64,000 bases of DNA, from contig NZ_JAAUVN010000003.1 in the NCBI RefSeq assembly GCF_012030425.1, positions 496,001-560,000 of the forward strand, read 5' to 3'. Of this stretch, positions 9,455 to 18,978 are shown one piece after another (within the stretch, counting starts at the first letter, position 1; every line of letters begins with the position of its first letter). The translations under genes and the position numbers were made by a program. The notes below the pieces were generated by a model. That model had not been told where the DNA came from. It ran no database searches and saw only the letters and a list, made by a program, of their open reading frames with translations. The stretch is from Sphingobacterium sp. B16(2022) (lineage in GTDB: Bacteria; Bacteroidota; Bacteroidia; Sphingobacteriales; Sphingobacteriaceae).

Positions 9455-12400
9455 TTAAAAATCAATGTTTAAACCAAATGAGAACGAAGTCGTAAAGGGA
9501 TAAGGATTAGAGATCGTACGTGTTGGTTCATTCTTATCTGTCGTTTTCATTTCAGGATCAATACTTCCTTTAAAGACACCCATCTTAGAGAATGTCAATA
9601 AATCTTCACCTGATGCATATATGCGAACTCTAGAAAAGGGTAATCTAGGTAACTTTTCTTTGGTTAAGGTATAGCCTAGCTGAATATTTTTTAATCGAGC
9701 ATAAGCACCATTCAAAAACCATTTATCAGAACTCTGAAAATTATGATCCCCACTTAAATATGGTCTTGGAAAAGCAGCATCCCTATTATCAGGGGTCCAA
9801 TAATCGGTTTGGAAACTCACCGGTAAATAATACGAATACAATAAAGGTTGGATCAATTCATTGCTTGGCTTAAACTTACGTTTTGCAATTCCTTGAATAA
9901 AGAAGCTAAAATCAAAATTCTTGTAGCCCATATTAACATTAAAACCAAACTGGTAACGTGGGTTGATATCTCCTAGATATACCAGATCACCGGTATTGCT
10001 AAGTTTACCATCACCTATACCAATCTTCTTATCATCATCAATATCTTTGTATCGTACATCGCCAATTCCAGGAACTCCTGTTTTATTGATAAAATCTTTA
10101 TAACTTGGAGCCAGTGCAACTTCTGTCTCATTTTGAAAATAACCGTCCGTTAGGTATCCCCATATTGAATTCAGCGCATACCCTTCTACTCTTTCATTTA
10201 CCCCACCGTTTATTATATCATTTGCACCACCATATTTAACTAATTTATTCTGATTGTCTGCTAAATTAAAAGCCACACCATATGTAAAGTCTTGACCTAC
10301 TTTATCATTATAACTTATTGCGGCTTCCCATCCCCAGGTTTTCAACTTTCCGTCATTGGATTTTGGCACTCTAATACCTAAGGTTTCAGGTAAACTGACC
10401 TCCACCAACATGTTATTGTTAAATTTATTATAATAATCAAACGATCCTTTCAATTTTCTGTTCATTAAACTGAAATCCAAACCAAAGTTTTGAGTTTCTA
10501 CAGTTTCCCAGGATAAACCAACAGCAGGTAATAAATCCTGATACAAATAGGTCTGTCTAACATCTCCTAGCACAACATCTGATTTACTTAACAACTGAGA
10601 GATAAAGTCATAATAGCCTATTCCCTGTTTTGAACCTACTTTACCCCAAGAGGCGCGTGGTTTCAATTCATCAAAAACTCCTGAAATACCATCAAACCAA
10701 GATTCCTTAGACATATTCCAACCAGCAGAAAACGAAGGAAAAACTTTCACACGGTCACCGACAGATAGGCGGGAACTCTCGTCACTCCGTACAGTAGCTT
10801 CAAAAAGATATTTTTCTTTGTAATTGTAATTGAAGCGTCCAAAGTAGGATTGCATCTTTTCCCGCTCACCCAGTTGTAAATTTGATTTATTTAACGCATC
10901 TGTCGTAAAATTTAGACTTGGATTATCATTCACGTACAGATTTTTGGTTGTTGCATTTACCGTTTGATAATCATAAGTATACAACTGGTAGCCGCCCATC
11001 ACATGAAAATTATGATCCGAAGATAGCTTAAAGTCATAGTCTATGATAGCTTGATAATTCTGTCTAATGGTTTTATAATCCGTTATTGAATAATTATTTG
11101 GATTATTTAATTGAGTCGCTGAAGTTGGTAAAGGACCAGAAAAATATGTAACCGTTCTTCTAAAATTTCTATTTTGTCTATTAATATCTTCACGGCTATA
11201 CATCGCTTTCACTTCGAGTCCCTTCACAAAATTATTAACCGTTGCTGTCACATTATTGAAATATGTACTGCTGCGATCCCTGTTAAAGCCACCATCTTTC
11301 AATAAAGCATAGCCAAATGCCGATGATGTACCACTGCGATAATAAGTACCATCTTCGTTGTAAAGTGGAAAACGCATTCGTGAAGAATACAACTGTCTTA
11401 ATAAACCATTTCCACCACCATCAATGCCATAGCCCCCGTCTTGCGGGTTATCTGTTGCTTGATCGATAAAGGAACTTCCCAGATCCAGCTTAAGATACGA
11501 ATTGACACGCGCAGAAAGGTTAAGACGTGCATTCCACCGTTCAAAATGATCTTCTCCAACTTTGAACATTCCCTGTTGCGTCATATTACCTAAAGAAGCC
11601 ATGTAGGTAATATTATCGCTACCACCGGAAAACTGCAGGTTATGATTATATAGGTTATAAGATTTACGCACGGTCTGGTCAATTATGCTTTCCCGATTAT
11701 ATGTTCTCCAAAGGTTGTTGGCCCCTAAAACAAAAGTAGGGCCATTAACAGCATAATCCAGATCTTCGGCATTATATTCAGGTGCATCACCCGCATTAAT
11801 TTTACCAAGGTTAACATAGTTCATTTCATCGATCAACGATAATCTTTTAGGCATATTGGCCGGTTGTTGCCAAGCCATATTACTCATCAAAGAAATACGG
11901 TTTCTACCTTTCTGTCCTTTCTTTGTTGTAACTAATAATACTCCTCCTGCAGATTGAGCACCATAAATAGCAGTCGCGCCCCCATCTTTAAGCACACTAA
12001 TATTCTCAATATCATTCGGATTCAATGCCGTAAAAGTTGCTTCCGAACTGATTACTCCATCAATTACAATTAAGGGGGAAACACTGCCATTTGCAGAAGT
12101 AGCTCCGCGCACCTGAATATCTAATCCTTGTGCTCCGGGTCGACCTGATTGTCTAGAGATTACAAGTCCCGGAGCGGCGCCTTGGAGCATATTGACTACT
12201 GTAGGTGCAGGTCGATCCTTTAATACTTTTGCATCGATCTGTGAAACTGCACTCGTTAGATTGGTTTTCTTTTGATTACCATACCCAACTACCACGACCT
12301 CTTCAAGAATATCTTCATTTGGTTTCAAAGTTACCATTGCGGCACTTGTTGCAGCAATTTCCTGACTGATATAACCGATTGAACTAAATACCAAAATGGG

Positions 12401-12691
12401 GTTGAGGGAACTTACTGCAAGAGTGTAGCTTCCATTGTTATCTGTTGAAGTGGAGCTTTTGCCTCCTTTTTCTCTCACTGTAACACCGCTGATACCCCTA
12501 CCAGTTGCATCAACCACTTTACCAGAAATGTTATGTTGCACTATAGATTGAGTGTACACCAATACCTTGGGCGAAAGCATATTTGCACTTGCCAGATTAG
12601 GTAGCATGGTCAGCGAAAGTGGAGTTAAAAGTGCAAGATGACAATATAATCTTGACCACTCCTTCTTATTTGAGTAATTGTTTTTAACCAT
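9455..12691 (-). CDS. susC-like: SusC/RagA family TonB-linked outer membrane transporter
   Basis: A 1078-residue TonB-dependent barrel. Order: signal-like N-terminus (residues 15-37), a carboxypeptidase-D-like beta-sandwich (HNISGKVVDATGRGISGVTV, from about residue 53), the TonB box/linker region EEVVVVGYGNQKK, the plug domain with NDIENISVLKDGGATAIYGA, and the long C-terminal barrel ending in Phe. Length fits the family. It is the first gene of a two-gene operon with the SusD-like protein. Together they import an oligomeric nutrient across the outer membrane by TonB energy. No dedicated sigma/anti-sigma pair or hybrid regulator is adjacent. Confidence 0.95.
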   Translation of the reverse strand: MVKNNYSNKKEWSRLYCHLALLTPLSLTMLPNLASANMLSPKVLVYTQSIVQHNISGKVVDATGRGISGVTVREKGGKSSTSTDNNGSYTLAVSSLNPILVFSSIGYISQEIAATSAAMVTLKPNEDILEEVVVVGYGNQKKTNLTSAVSQIDAKVLKDRPAPTVVNMLQGAAPGLVISRQSGRPGAQGLDIQVRGATSANGSVSPLIVIDGVISSEATFTALNPNDIENISVLKDGGATAIYGAQSAGGVLLVTTKKGQKGRNRISLMSNMAWQQPANMPKRLSLIDEMNYVNLGKINAGDAPEYNAEDLDYAVNGPTFVLGANNLWRTYNRESIIDQTVRKSYNLYNHNLQFSGGSDNITYMASLGNMTQQGMFKVGEDHFERWNARLNLSARVNSYLKLDLGSSFIDQATDNPQDGGYGIDGGGNGLLRQLYSSRMRFPLYNEDGTYYRSGTSSAFGYALLKDGGFNRDRSSTYFNNVTATVNNFVKGLEVKAMYSREDINRQNRNFRRTVTYFSGPLPTSATQLNNPNNYSITDYKTIRQNYQAIIDYDFKLSSDHNFHVMGGYQLYTYDYQTVNATTKNLYVNDNPSLNFTTDALNKSNLQLGEREKMQSYFGRFNYNYKEKYLFEATVRSDESSRLSVGDRVKVFPSFSAGWNMSKESWFDGISGVFDELKPRASWGKVGSKQGIGYYDFISQLLSKSDVVLGDVRQTYLYQDLLPAVGLSWETVETQNFGLDFSLMNRKLKGSFDYYNKFNNNMLVEVSLPETLGIRVPKSNDGKLKTWGWEAAISYNDKVGQDFTYGVAFNLADNQNKLVKYGGANDIINGGVNERVEGYALNSIWGYLTDGYFQNETEVALAPSYKDFINKTGVPGIGDVRYKDIDDDKKIGIGDGKLSNTGDLVYLGDINPRYQFGFNVNMGYKNFDFSFFIQGIAKRKFKPSNELIQPLLYSYYLPVSFQTDYWTPDNRDAAFPRPYLSGDHNFQSSDKWFLNGAYARLKNIQLGYTLTKEKLPRLPFSRVRIYASGEDLLTFSKMGVFKGSIDPEMKTTDKNEPTRTISNPYPFTTSFSFGLNIDF

Positions 12692-13094
12692 ATTCTATGT
12701 ATTAGGTTTTTATTCGTGTAACATTTGGTTATAGTGAAACAAGTCTAAACAAAAAAAAACCACGTATACTATCGCTCAGACTAAGCAATCGATTGCACGG
12801 CATACGAAAACGATGTAGAAAAAAGATGTGTTAAAATATTTTGCAAGAACATGCAAAAATAAACACAGTATAATTTTGCATCATACTTCGATATAGGAAA
12901 ATAAAAATGGTAAAAGCACTATACACATATGGTATATCATATCTCAGATAATCCCAGTAGAAAGTTATTTAGTAATCACAACATCTAAAAAGAAACATAT
13001 ATTCAGGTGCTGCTAAGATTTTAGAGTTAATCACCTCCGAAGAAACGAGATTTAGTAATAACTTAAATTTTAAAATTCAAGTAACTAAACCGCA
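12692..13094. other. upstream region of susC
   Basis: No gene. It contains the inverted repeat TTTTGCA-N6-TGCAAAA at 12839-12858, related to a sequence at 49254-49270 upstream of another receptor gene, and a further TTTTGCA at about 12871. Confidence 0.5.
12842..12858 (-). promoter_or_regulatory. TGCAAGAAnATGCAAAA element, copy 1
   Basis: Sequence TGCAAGAACATGCAAAA on the plus strand, part of an inverted repeat, about 150 bp upstream of the susC start. It matches 16 of 17 bases with 49254-49270, also upstream of a minus-strand outer membrane receptor. Confidence 0.4.
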
Positions 13095-13607
13095 CTATAT
13101 ATGTTTTATGATTTGGGGCAAGGCTATTCTAAACCAATAGGTAAAGGCATCGGGCTCAGCAGCAATCTGTTGAAGCAGATCTAACCGATCGATCCACTTA
13201 TAATTCATGACTTCATTGACATTAGGTACAGGTTCCCTATCCGTATATCCCACAAGTACGTGATCATATTCGTGTTCGATGAGATTATTTTCCACAGGGG
13301 TATGATAAATAAATGAAAACACTCTTTTCAGTTCACATTGTAATCCCATTTCAAATTGCAAGCGCTCTTTTGCGCTCTCCTCAATATCTTCATCCCATTG
13401 TGGATGCGAGCAACAAGCATTTGTCCATAACCCACCACCATGATATTTATGATTCGCCCGTTGATGAATGAGCATCTCTCCGTTACTATTAAATATAAAG
13501 ATTGAAAATGCGCGATGCAAAGCTCCTATTTTATGTGCATCCATTTTATCCATTTCACTTAATGCCCGGTCTTGTTCATCAACCAATACAACCTTATTTC
13601 TAACCAT
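13095..13607 (-). CDS. idi: isopentenyl-diphosphate delta-isomerase, type 1
   Basis: A 170-residue Nudix-fold enzyme that interconverts isopentenyl and dimethylallyl diphosphate for isoprenoid synthesis. The catalytic Cys lies in NACCSHP (near residue 65), followed by the Nudix-like helix WDEDIEESAKERLQFEMG. The second catalytic acid region NLIEHEYDHVLVG is present, as is the typical C-terminal W(F)RIALPQI. Normal length for bacterial type 1 Idi. It lies 18 bp after the photolyase stretch and probably shares its transcript. No other carotenoid gene is in the window. Confidence 0.93.
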   Translation of the reverse strand: MVRNKVVLVDEQDRALSEMDKMDAHKIGALHRAFSIFIFNSNGEMLIHQRANHKYHGGGLWTNACCSHPQWDEDIEESAKERLQFEMGLQCELKRVFSFIYHTPVENNLIEHEYDHVLVGYTDREPVPNVNEVMNYKWIDRLDLLQQIAAEPDAFTYWFRIALPQIIKHI

Positions 13608-13625
13608 ATTTTTTAAATAATATAT

Positions 13626-14915
13626 TTATAATGCTTGTCTATATGCCTTAAGCGCTCTCTCCCTTGCTATTTCATGAGGTATTATCGGTGCTTGGAGACT
13701 CATGCAATAATCCGGATTCCAAGTCTTGATATAAGTCAAATCAGCATCAAATTTTAAAGTTTGCGCCGTTGGATTAAAAATGCGAAAATATGGAGCAGCA
13801 TCACATCCGCACCCCGCTATCCATTGCCAGTTACCATTATTTGAAGCTAGGTCATAATCCACTAATTTTTGAGCGAAATATGCTTCACCCCAACGCCAGT
13901 CAATAAGAAGATGTTTACAAAGAAAACTAGCCGTAATCATTCTTACCCTATTATGCATAAATCCCGTTTCATTGAGTTGCCTCATGCCTGCATCAACAAT
14001 CGGATAACCCGTTTTCCCGGAACACCAAAGCTGAAATTCAGCTTCATTATTTCGCCATACGATCGAATCATATTTTGGTTTAAAACTATGCGTGACTACG
14101 CGTGGATAGTGATACAGTATTTGCATAAAAAATTCCCTCCAGATCAATTCAGAAAGCCATGTCTCATTATATTTCAAAGCAAACGTTACACACGATCTGA
14201 TTGAGATTGTGCCAAATCTCAGGGCAATACCTAAGTGTGTTGTATGATCTAATGCAGGAAAATCACGCTTTTTATCATAATCGCTTATAATCTCCAGTTC
14301 TAAATTAGGCTTTTCATATATTATATCCGTTTTCTGAAAGCCCAATACCTCTAGCTCTGTAATTTTCAATGGATTAGTCTTATAAAAATGTTTTGCAGAA
14401 ACTACTACAGAGGCATAATTCTGAGGAACCAATAGGCTTTTCCATTTTCTCGAATAGGGAGTGTATACACTGTAGGGGTTGCCGTCATCTTTAACAATAT
14501 CCGACTTTTCAAATATAACCTGGTCTTTGTAAGTATTAAATTGAATGTCTCGCTCTTTCAGGTACGATTCTATCAGCTTATCTCTTTTTATTGCCTGTGG
14601 TTCATAATCTCTATTACAGTATACACCTTGTACGTCATAAATTTTAGTAATAATCTCAAAAATCTCAAGTGGTTTACCGTGATAAGTCTGCACCGTTGAT
14701 CCATAATTATGCAAAGTACTATTTAGTGAATTCAAAGCTTGGTGAATATAATCCACTCGTCGATCTTTGTCAGTTTCCAACTTTTGAAGTATAGTCGTAT
14801 CAAAAATAAATATAGGGAGCACAGGGTAACCCGATGCAACAGCCTGCTGTAATCCCACATTATCTTCTAAACGTAGGTCACGTCTGAACCAAAATATAAC
14901 AACCTTATCCTTCAT
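13626..14915 (-). CDS. phrB: deoxyribodipyrimidine photolyase (DNA photolyase)
   Basis: A 429-residue light-driven repair enzyme of the photolyase/cryptochrome family that splits UV-induced pyrimidine dimers with FADH-. N-terminal photolyase alpha/beta domain starts with VIFWFRRDLRLEDN; the C-terminal FAD-binding domain shows ELIWREFFMQILYHYP, WCSGKTGYPIVDAGMRQL, TGFMHNRVRMI, and the NNGNWQWIAGCGCDAAPYFRIFNP signature near residues 355-390. The ATG at 14915 (MKDKVVIFWF) is preferred over one 24 bp upstream because the family starts just before the first beta strand. Upstream gene of an idi operon; pairing with isoprenoid supply suggests a light/UV response unit. Confidence 0.93.
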   Translation of the reverse strand: MKDKVVIFWFRRDLRLEDNVGLQQAVASGYPVLPIFIFDTTILQKLETDKDRRVDYIHQALNSLNSTLHNYGSTVQTYHGKPLEIFEIITKIYDVQGVYCNRDYEPQAIKRDKLIESYLKERDIQFNTYKDQVIFEKSDIVKDDGNPYSVYTPYSRKWKSLLVPQNYASVVVSAKHFYKTNPLKITELEVLGFQKTDIIYEKPNLELEIISDYDKKRDFPALDHTTHLGIALRFGTISIRSCVTFALKYNETWLSELIWREFFMQILYHYPRVVTHSFKPKYDSIVWRNNEAEFQLWCSGKTGYPIVDAGMRQLNETGFMHNRVRMITASFLCKHLLIDWRWGEAYFAQKLVDYDLASNNGNWQWIAGCGCDAAPYFRIFNPTAQTLKFDADLTYIKTWNPDYCMSLQAPIIPHEIARERALKAYRQAL

Positions 14916-14939
14916 ATTTCTTATTTTTTCACCGTACAT

Positions 14940-15587
14940 ACGATTAATATATAGCTTGCGATTAATTATTTTTTTTGAAATCGTTAAAAAGAATAATTAT
15001 TGAGCATAAACTGCCTATAACCATAAATCGCATCTTATACTTAATGTTCAATCTGCGAATATTGAGTATTTGATCCATAATCACTATAGGAGATTCCCAT
15101 CCAGTTGCGGCGAGTACACCATTTACCTTAAAAAACATTCATTAAGAAAAGATAAACAAAGGCACTTTTCCACTCCCGTTCACTTTGGCTATAAAGTGCA
15201 ATATAGTCCAGTTCCAGTAGTTATCAATGCCTTAATAGTTTGATATATTTTCTGTTCAAGTGATGAATTTATTTGACCAATTAAGATTAAAAAATTTGTC
15301 GAGACAGAAATAGTTAAAAATACATGCAAATAGTATATATAAAAAATAACCATTCTTCAATTGGCAAACTAAATAATTGAAAAGGCATGGTATAAGCTGT
15401 ACTTAAACTTACCAAACACTCATTTTAGTTAACTGTATATTCCATTAAATGAAAAGAGCCGAAACTATAATACTTGTTCTTAAAAATGCTCGGAAATATT
15501 TATTAAAATGGCTTTGACGATCAAAAAGCAACCCCAAGCAACGATCTTAACACTCTTATTTACCTAAGCAATTTTCTGCTAACGGAT
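14940..15587. other. gene-free stretch upstream of phrB
   Basis: About 650 bases, AT-rich, with no supported gene, terminator or clear repeat. The promoter of phrB-idi should lie at its left end. Confidence 0.5.
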
Positions 15588-16256
15588 CTAATTCTTTGAC
15601 AAAGGATAGTTTTCAGCAACAGAAGTAAGTAAATCTGCAACGTCAATATTTTGATCATATATCGGTTGATGAAATTTCTCCAATTTTTGTAATAAACGTA
15701 ATAATTCCATTTTTTCAGGACGGGTCAGATCTCCTGTGACAATTAGACTGGCTTTACGAATTTTATCCATCTGATTCTCAAGAACGCGCAGTCCCTCATC
15801 TGTAATTGAAATGACTTTACTCCTTTTATCATCCTCTGAGTCGACCTGACCTACCCATTTTTGGTGAATCAACCGATTAATGATCTGCATACCAAAAGGT
15901 TTATCATGGATATTACGTTTTATAAGTTCCATTTTTATCATTGGCCCAAAAACCTTCAGGTTAATTAAATAAATAAAATCTTCCTGCGTAGAAAAATCTG
16001 ACTCATGTATAGCCGCTTTAGAGTAAGTTTTTGCAAATCTGTTCATCTGCACGATTAGTGTATTAATAACACTCTCAGGATTTCGCCCGTTTTCCTTTCC
16101 CTCCCAATCCGGCTCTGCAGGAACTATGCCTTTGTAATGATCAACTATAAATTGCTGAAAGCCTGCACTGTCTTCACTATACTTTCCACTTTCTTGCTTA
16201 TTTTTTTCAAACTTTTCAAGTAGTTCAATAGTATCTCTTAATAAATTGTAATTCAT
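15588..16256 (-). CDS. MarR-family winged-helix transcription regulator
   Basis: A 222-residue cytoplasmic DNA-binding protein. The MarR core lies in the middle and C-terminal part: recognition helix region KPFGMQIINRLIHQKW (near residues 122-137) and the wing with DSEDDKRSKVISITDEG, the family's conserved acidic-basic wing. The N-terminal ~100 residues extend beyond the minimal ~145-residue MarR protein and form the dimerisation part plus an extra helical arm. Stand-alone gene; its targets are unknown. Confidence 0.8.
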   Translation of the reverse strand: MNYNLLRDTIELLEKFEKNKQESGKYSEDSAGFQQFIVDHYKGIVPAEPDWEGKENGRNPESVINTLIVQMNRFAKTYSKAAIHESDFSTQEDFIYLINLKVFGPMIKMELIKRNIHDKPFGMQIINRLIHQKWVGQVDSEDDKRSKVISITDEGLRVLENQMDKIRKASLIVTGDLTRPEKMELLRLLQKLEKFHQPIYDQNIDVADLLTSVAENYPLSKN

Positions 16257-16669
16257 GATTTATACATTGAATAAATAAATAGAATAAAAATATTCTATTT
16301 ATTTTCATAAATGTACATTTTTAAAATTTAATATTGAAATATAGTTGATTATTACTCTAAATATTTTTTTGATATTGTTTAAATTCTCACATAATATGTT
16401 TTAAAACTTTACCCTATCAAAGTTGTTTTAAGGAATAATTTTTCAAAAATTAATTCCCCTTTTAAAACCAATAGTACAGGATCACAAAATCGGTCCTCAA
16501 TAAAAAAGCTGTCAATCTATCTTGAAAATAGATTTACAGCTTTTTATTTTATTTAGAAACATCTTTTTTAAAATGATATTCGAAAGTCTCAAGATCACCG
16601 AAAAAGTACAAGTTTTATTTTCAAAAAAGACTTAAGATTACAAAAACATTTAGCAACATTAAATATTAC
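16257..16669. other. intergenic stretch between MarR gene and fasciclin gene
   Basis: It carries the fasciclin gene terminator at 16502-16546 and, nearer the MarR gene, only AT-rich promoter-like sequence. No gene seen. Confidence 0.5.
16502..16546 (-). terminator. terminator after the fasciclin gene
   Basis: Long stem AAAAAGCTGT-AATCTAT / ATAGATT-ACAGCTTTTT with one mismatch and T-rich flanks; placed 120 bp beyond the fasciclin stop codon on the minus strand. Confidence 0.8.
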
Positions 16670-17236
16670 CTAAGGTATCAATACATGGTCAATAACATGA
16701 ATTACACCATTTGATTGGACAACATCCGCAATCGCCACCTTAGCATCTTTTCCTTTAGAATCACGTACATAAAGATCCTTACCCTTCGTCCAAAAAGTAA
16801 TCTTCCCACCTTCTACTGTAGTCATATCAGCTTTACCGCCCATTTCCTTAACAGATTTTAAGATCGCTACGGAATCAAATTTTCCAGCCAATACATGATA
16901 GGTCAAAACCTTCGTTAACATACCTTTATTTTCTGGCTTTAATAATTTTTCAACCGTGCCCTTCGGCAATAAATTAAACGCTTCATTTGTTGGAGCTAAT
17001 ACAGTAAAAGGTCCTTTAGAAGACAATGTCTCGACTAAACCTGCGGCTTTCACTGCCGCGACCAAAATGGTATGATCCTTTGAGTTAACCGCATTCTCAA
17101 TAATATTTTTAGTTGGATACATTGCAGCTCCACCTACCATTACAGTTTTATTTGCATGTTGCGCTGCAACATTTCCGCAAAAGAGTACACCCATCAATAA
17201 TAGACCGAGTGTCATAAAAGTGAATTTCGTTTTCAT
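16670..17236 (-). CDS. secreted fasciclin (FAS1) domain protein
   Basis: A 188-residue exported protein: signal peptide (hydrophobic residues 9-24, cleavage at AQA or nearby) and a single FAS1 domain. The H1 motif FTVLAPTNEAF, the central LTYHVL and the H2 motif NGVIHVIDHVLIP are all present and end the protein. FAS1 domains mediate adhesion or bind small ligands. It is divergent from an ECF sigma/anti-sigma pair 318 bp away, which suggests it belongs to that sigma factor's regulon. Confidence 0.9.
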   Translation of the reverse strand: MKTKFTFMTLGLLLMGVLFCGNVAAQHANKTVMVGGAAMYPTKNIIENAVNSKDHTILVAAVKAAGLVETLSSKGPFTVLAPTNEAFNLLPKGTVEKLLKPENKGMLTKVLTYHVLAGKFDSVAILKSVKEMGGKADMTTVEGGKITFWTKGKDLYVRDSKGKDAKVAIADVVQSNGVIHVIDHVLIP

Positions 17237-17554
17237 TTCTTATTTTTTAGTGGTTATCATTTTATTTACCCTATTTATATCACTTACGAAATAATGCTTC
17301 AATTGGATTGCGTTTTGAAATTAAAAATATCTCACCGCCATTTTATGCTACATCATTAAAAAAAAACTTGGTCCTGAGCTGATTTAATTAAAATATTTCA
17401 AAACATAAGTCACCTCAACTTTATGTCGAGAGCACTCATTTAAGAAATGAATAATAGGTTTGTGTGCAATAAATCCAGTACAATCAATTAAAATTCAAAT
17501 AAATATAGAATTTCTTAATCCTATTATATATCTTTGAACTCAAAGACTAATTAA
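17237..17554. other. divergent promoter region, fasciclin / ECF sigma
   Basis: It should hold the promoters for both directions. A good -7 box for the sigma gene is at 17529-17536. No clear shared ECF-type promoter pair could be recognised by eye. Confidence 0.45.
17529..17536 (+). promoter_or_regulatory. -7 promoter box of the ECF sigma operon
   Basis: TATCTTTG fits the Bacteroidota housekeeping -7 consensus TAnnTTTG exactly and lies 18 bases before the TTG start at 17555. No good -33 element was recognised. Confidence 0.45.
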
Positions 17555-18115
17555 TTGAGCCCGATACACCACTTAGAAGAAGATACATTAATTTCCTTAT
17601 TACAGAAAAAGGATCAGCGCGCCTTTAATTATCTTTATGATCATTATGCGGGAGCACTGTATGGTCTAGTTCTTCGTATCGTTACACTCAAGGAATATGC
17701 TGACGAAGTACTTCAAAATGTTTTTATCAAAATATGGAAACATATTGATTCATTCGATGCTTCTCGAGGCAAACTGTACACTTGGATCATTAATATAGCC
17801 CGTAATGCTGCATTTGATTACATCAAATCAAAAGGCGTCCAAAATGAACAAAAAAACCAATCTCTTCCAGATATCGTAGATGCTAAAGAAAAACATAACT
17901 TTAGTGTTTCTACACAGGTAGATCATATTGGTTTTAAAAACGTATTGAATGAACTTCGTGCAGAATGGAAAGAGCTTATTGAAATGGCCTACTATGAAGG
18001 ATACACACAACAGGAAATTGCAGAAAAACTAAATATTCCTTTAGGTACAGTAAAAACTCGTACACGAGGAGCACTTTTAGAATTAAAAAAAATACTTAAA
18101 GAATACCAATACTAG
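17555..18115 (+). CDS. ECF RNA polymerase sigma factor
   Basis: A 186-residue extracytoplasmic-function sigma factor. Sigma-2 region: AFNYLYDHYAGALYGLVLRIV...DEVLQNVFIKIWKHIDSFDASRGKLYTWIINIARNAAFDYIKS (about residues 23-90). Sigma-4 region: LIEMAYYEGYTQQEIAEKLNIPLGTVKTRTRGALLELK (about 146-183). The start is TTG: an in-frame TAA directly precedes it and no in-frame ATG exists before the sigma-2 domain. The stop overlaps the GTG start of the anti-sigma gene by one base (TAGTG), so the two are translationally coupled. The sequence resembles the SigK-type group. Confidence 0.92.
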   Translation: MSPIHHLEEDTLISLLQKKDQRAFNYLYDHYAGALYGLVLRIVTLKEYADEVLQNVFIKIWKHIDSFDASRGKLYTWIINIARNAAFDYIKSKGVQNEQKNQSLPDIVDAKEKHNFSVSTQVDHIGFKNVLNELRAEWKELIEMAYYEGYTQQEIAEKLNIPLGTVKTRTRGALLELKKILKEYQY

Positions 18116-18921
18116 TGGATATTAAAGAATACATATCGTCAGGAATTATCGAAGCTTATGTGCTAAATCTCGCCAGCGAAGAAGAGGTGAGTGTTTTGAT
18201 GTGCATAAGTAAGCATAACACTGAAGTACAGCAAGCGATTCTAGAGGCACAAGAAACTTTAGAAGATTTTGCTACTGTCCAAGCTATGTCTCCTCCTGTC
18301 GAACTTAAATCAGTGATCTGGGGCAAAATATCCGATCAAGCTAATCATCCTATTGTATCTGCTGAAAAGACAGAAGAGTTGATTCCACGGTCCGCTCTAC
18401 CGTCCCCTGTGCGCAAATTTAGTACGTCAAACTGGAGTATTGCCGCGTCTATCTTATTAGCTTTAAGTATAGGTGCTAATATCTATTTTCACAATAAAAC
18501 TACTGTTAATCAAAATCTGCTGGAACAATCAGTTTCAAAACAAGAATCTACTCAAAAAGCATTGCTGAGTTTAGAAGAAAAATGGGCTATTTTGCAAGAT
18601 CCTGTGATTAAAACGATCACTTTAGCCGGAGTAGAGCAACATCCAAAACTCAAAGCACATGTTTTCTGGAACACCAATACAACAGATGTTTATCTGAGTC
18701 TAGAAAATTTACCTCCTGCTCCAGAAGGTATGCAGTATCAACTTTGGGCGATCGTTGATGGTAAGCCAGTAGATGCTGGTGTATTTCCTTTGGATCATAC
18801 TGACCAGATCACCAGTATGAATCAGATACCTAAAGCACAAGCTTTTGCTATAACCTTAGAGACAAAGGGAGGAAATCCCACACCAAATTTATCACAACTT
18901 TATGTGATGGGAAATACATAA
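18115..18921 (+). CDS. anti-sigma factor, RskA-like
   Basis: A 268-residue single-pass membrane protein. The N-terminal ~75 residues form the cytoplasmic sigma-binding part (EYISSGIIEAYVLNLASEEE). A transmembrane helix lies at about residues 104-124 (SIAASILLALSIGANIYF). The outer C-terminal domain with HVFWNTNTTDVYLSLENLPP and GMQYQLWAIVDGKPVDAGVF matches the RskA/anti-sigma-K C-terminal domain. The start is GTG, overlapping the sigma stop codon. It probably holds the sigma factor inactive until a cell-envelope signal leads to its proteolysis; that mechanism is known for relatives and not shown here. Confidence 0.9.
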   Translation: MDIKEYISSGIIEAYVLNLASEEEVSVLMCISKHNTEVQQAILEAQETLEDFATVQAMSPPVELKSVIWGKISDQANHPIVSAEKTEELIPRSALPSPVRKFSTSNWSIAASILLALSIGANIYFHNKTTVNQNLLEQSVSKQESTQKALLSLEEKWAILQDPVIKTITLAGVEQHPKLKAHVFWNTNTTDVYLSLENLPPAPEGMQYQLWAIVDGKPVDAGVFPLDHTDQITSMNQIPKAQAFAITLETKGGNPTPNLSQLYVMGNT

Positions 18922-18978
18922 ACTTTCGTTATATTTTAATTCAGAAGTTACCGGCCACACTAATTGCAGTCGCATTAG

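Noticed and set aside
7706..12691. SusCD pair plus GH92 as one polysaccharide utilisation locus
   Set aside because: GH92 is 45 kb away with no shared regulator or element; no glycosidase lies next to the SusCD pair.
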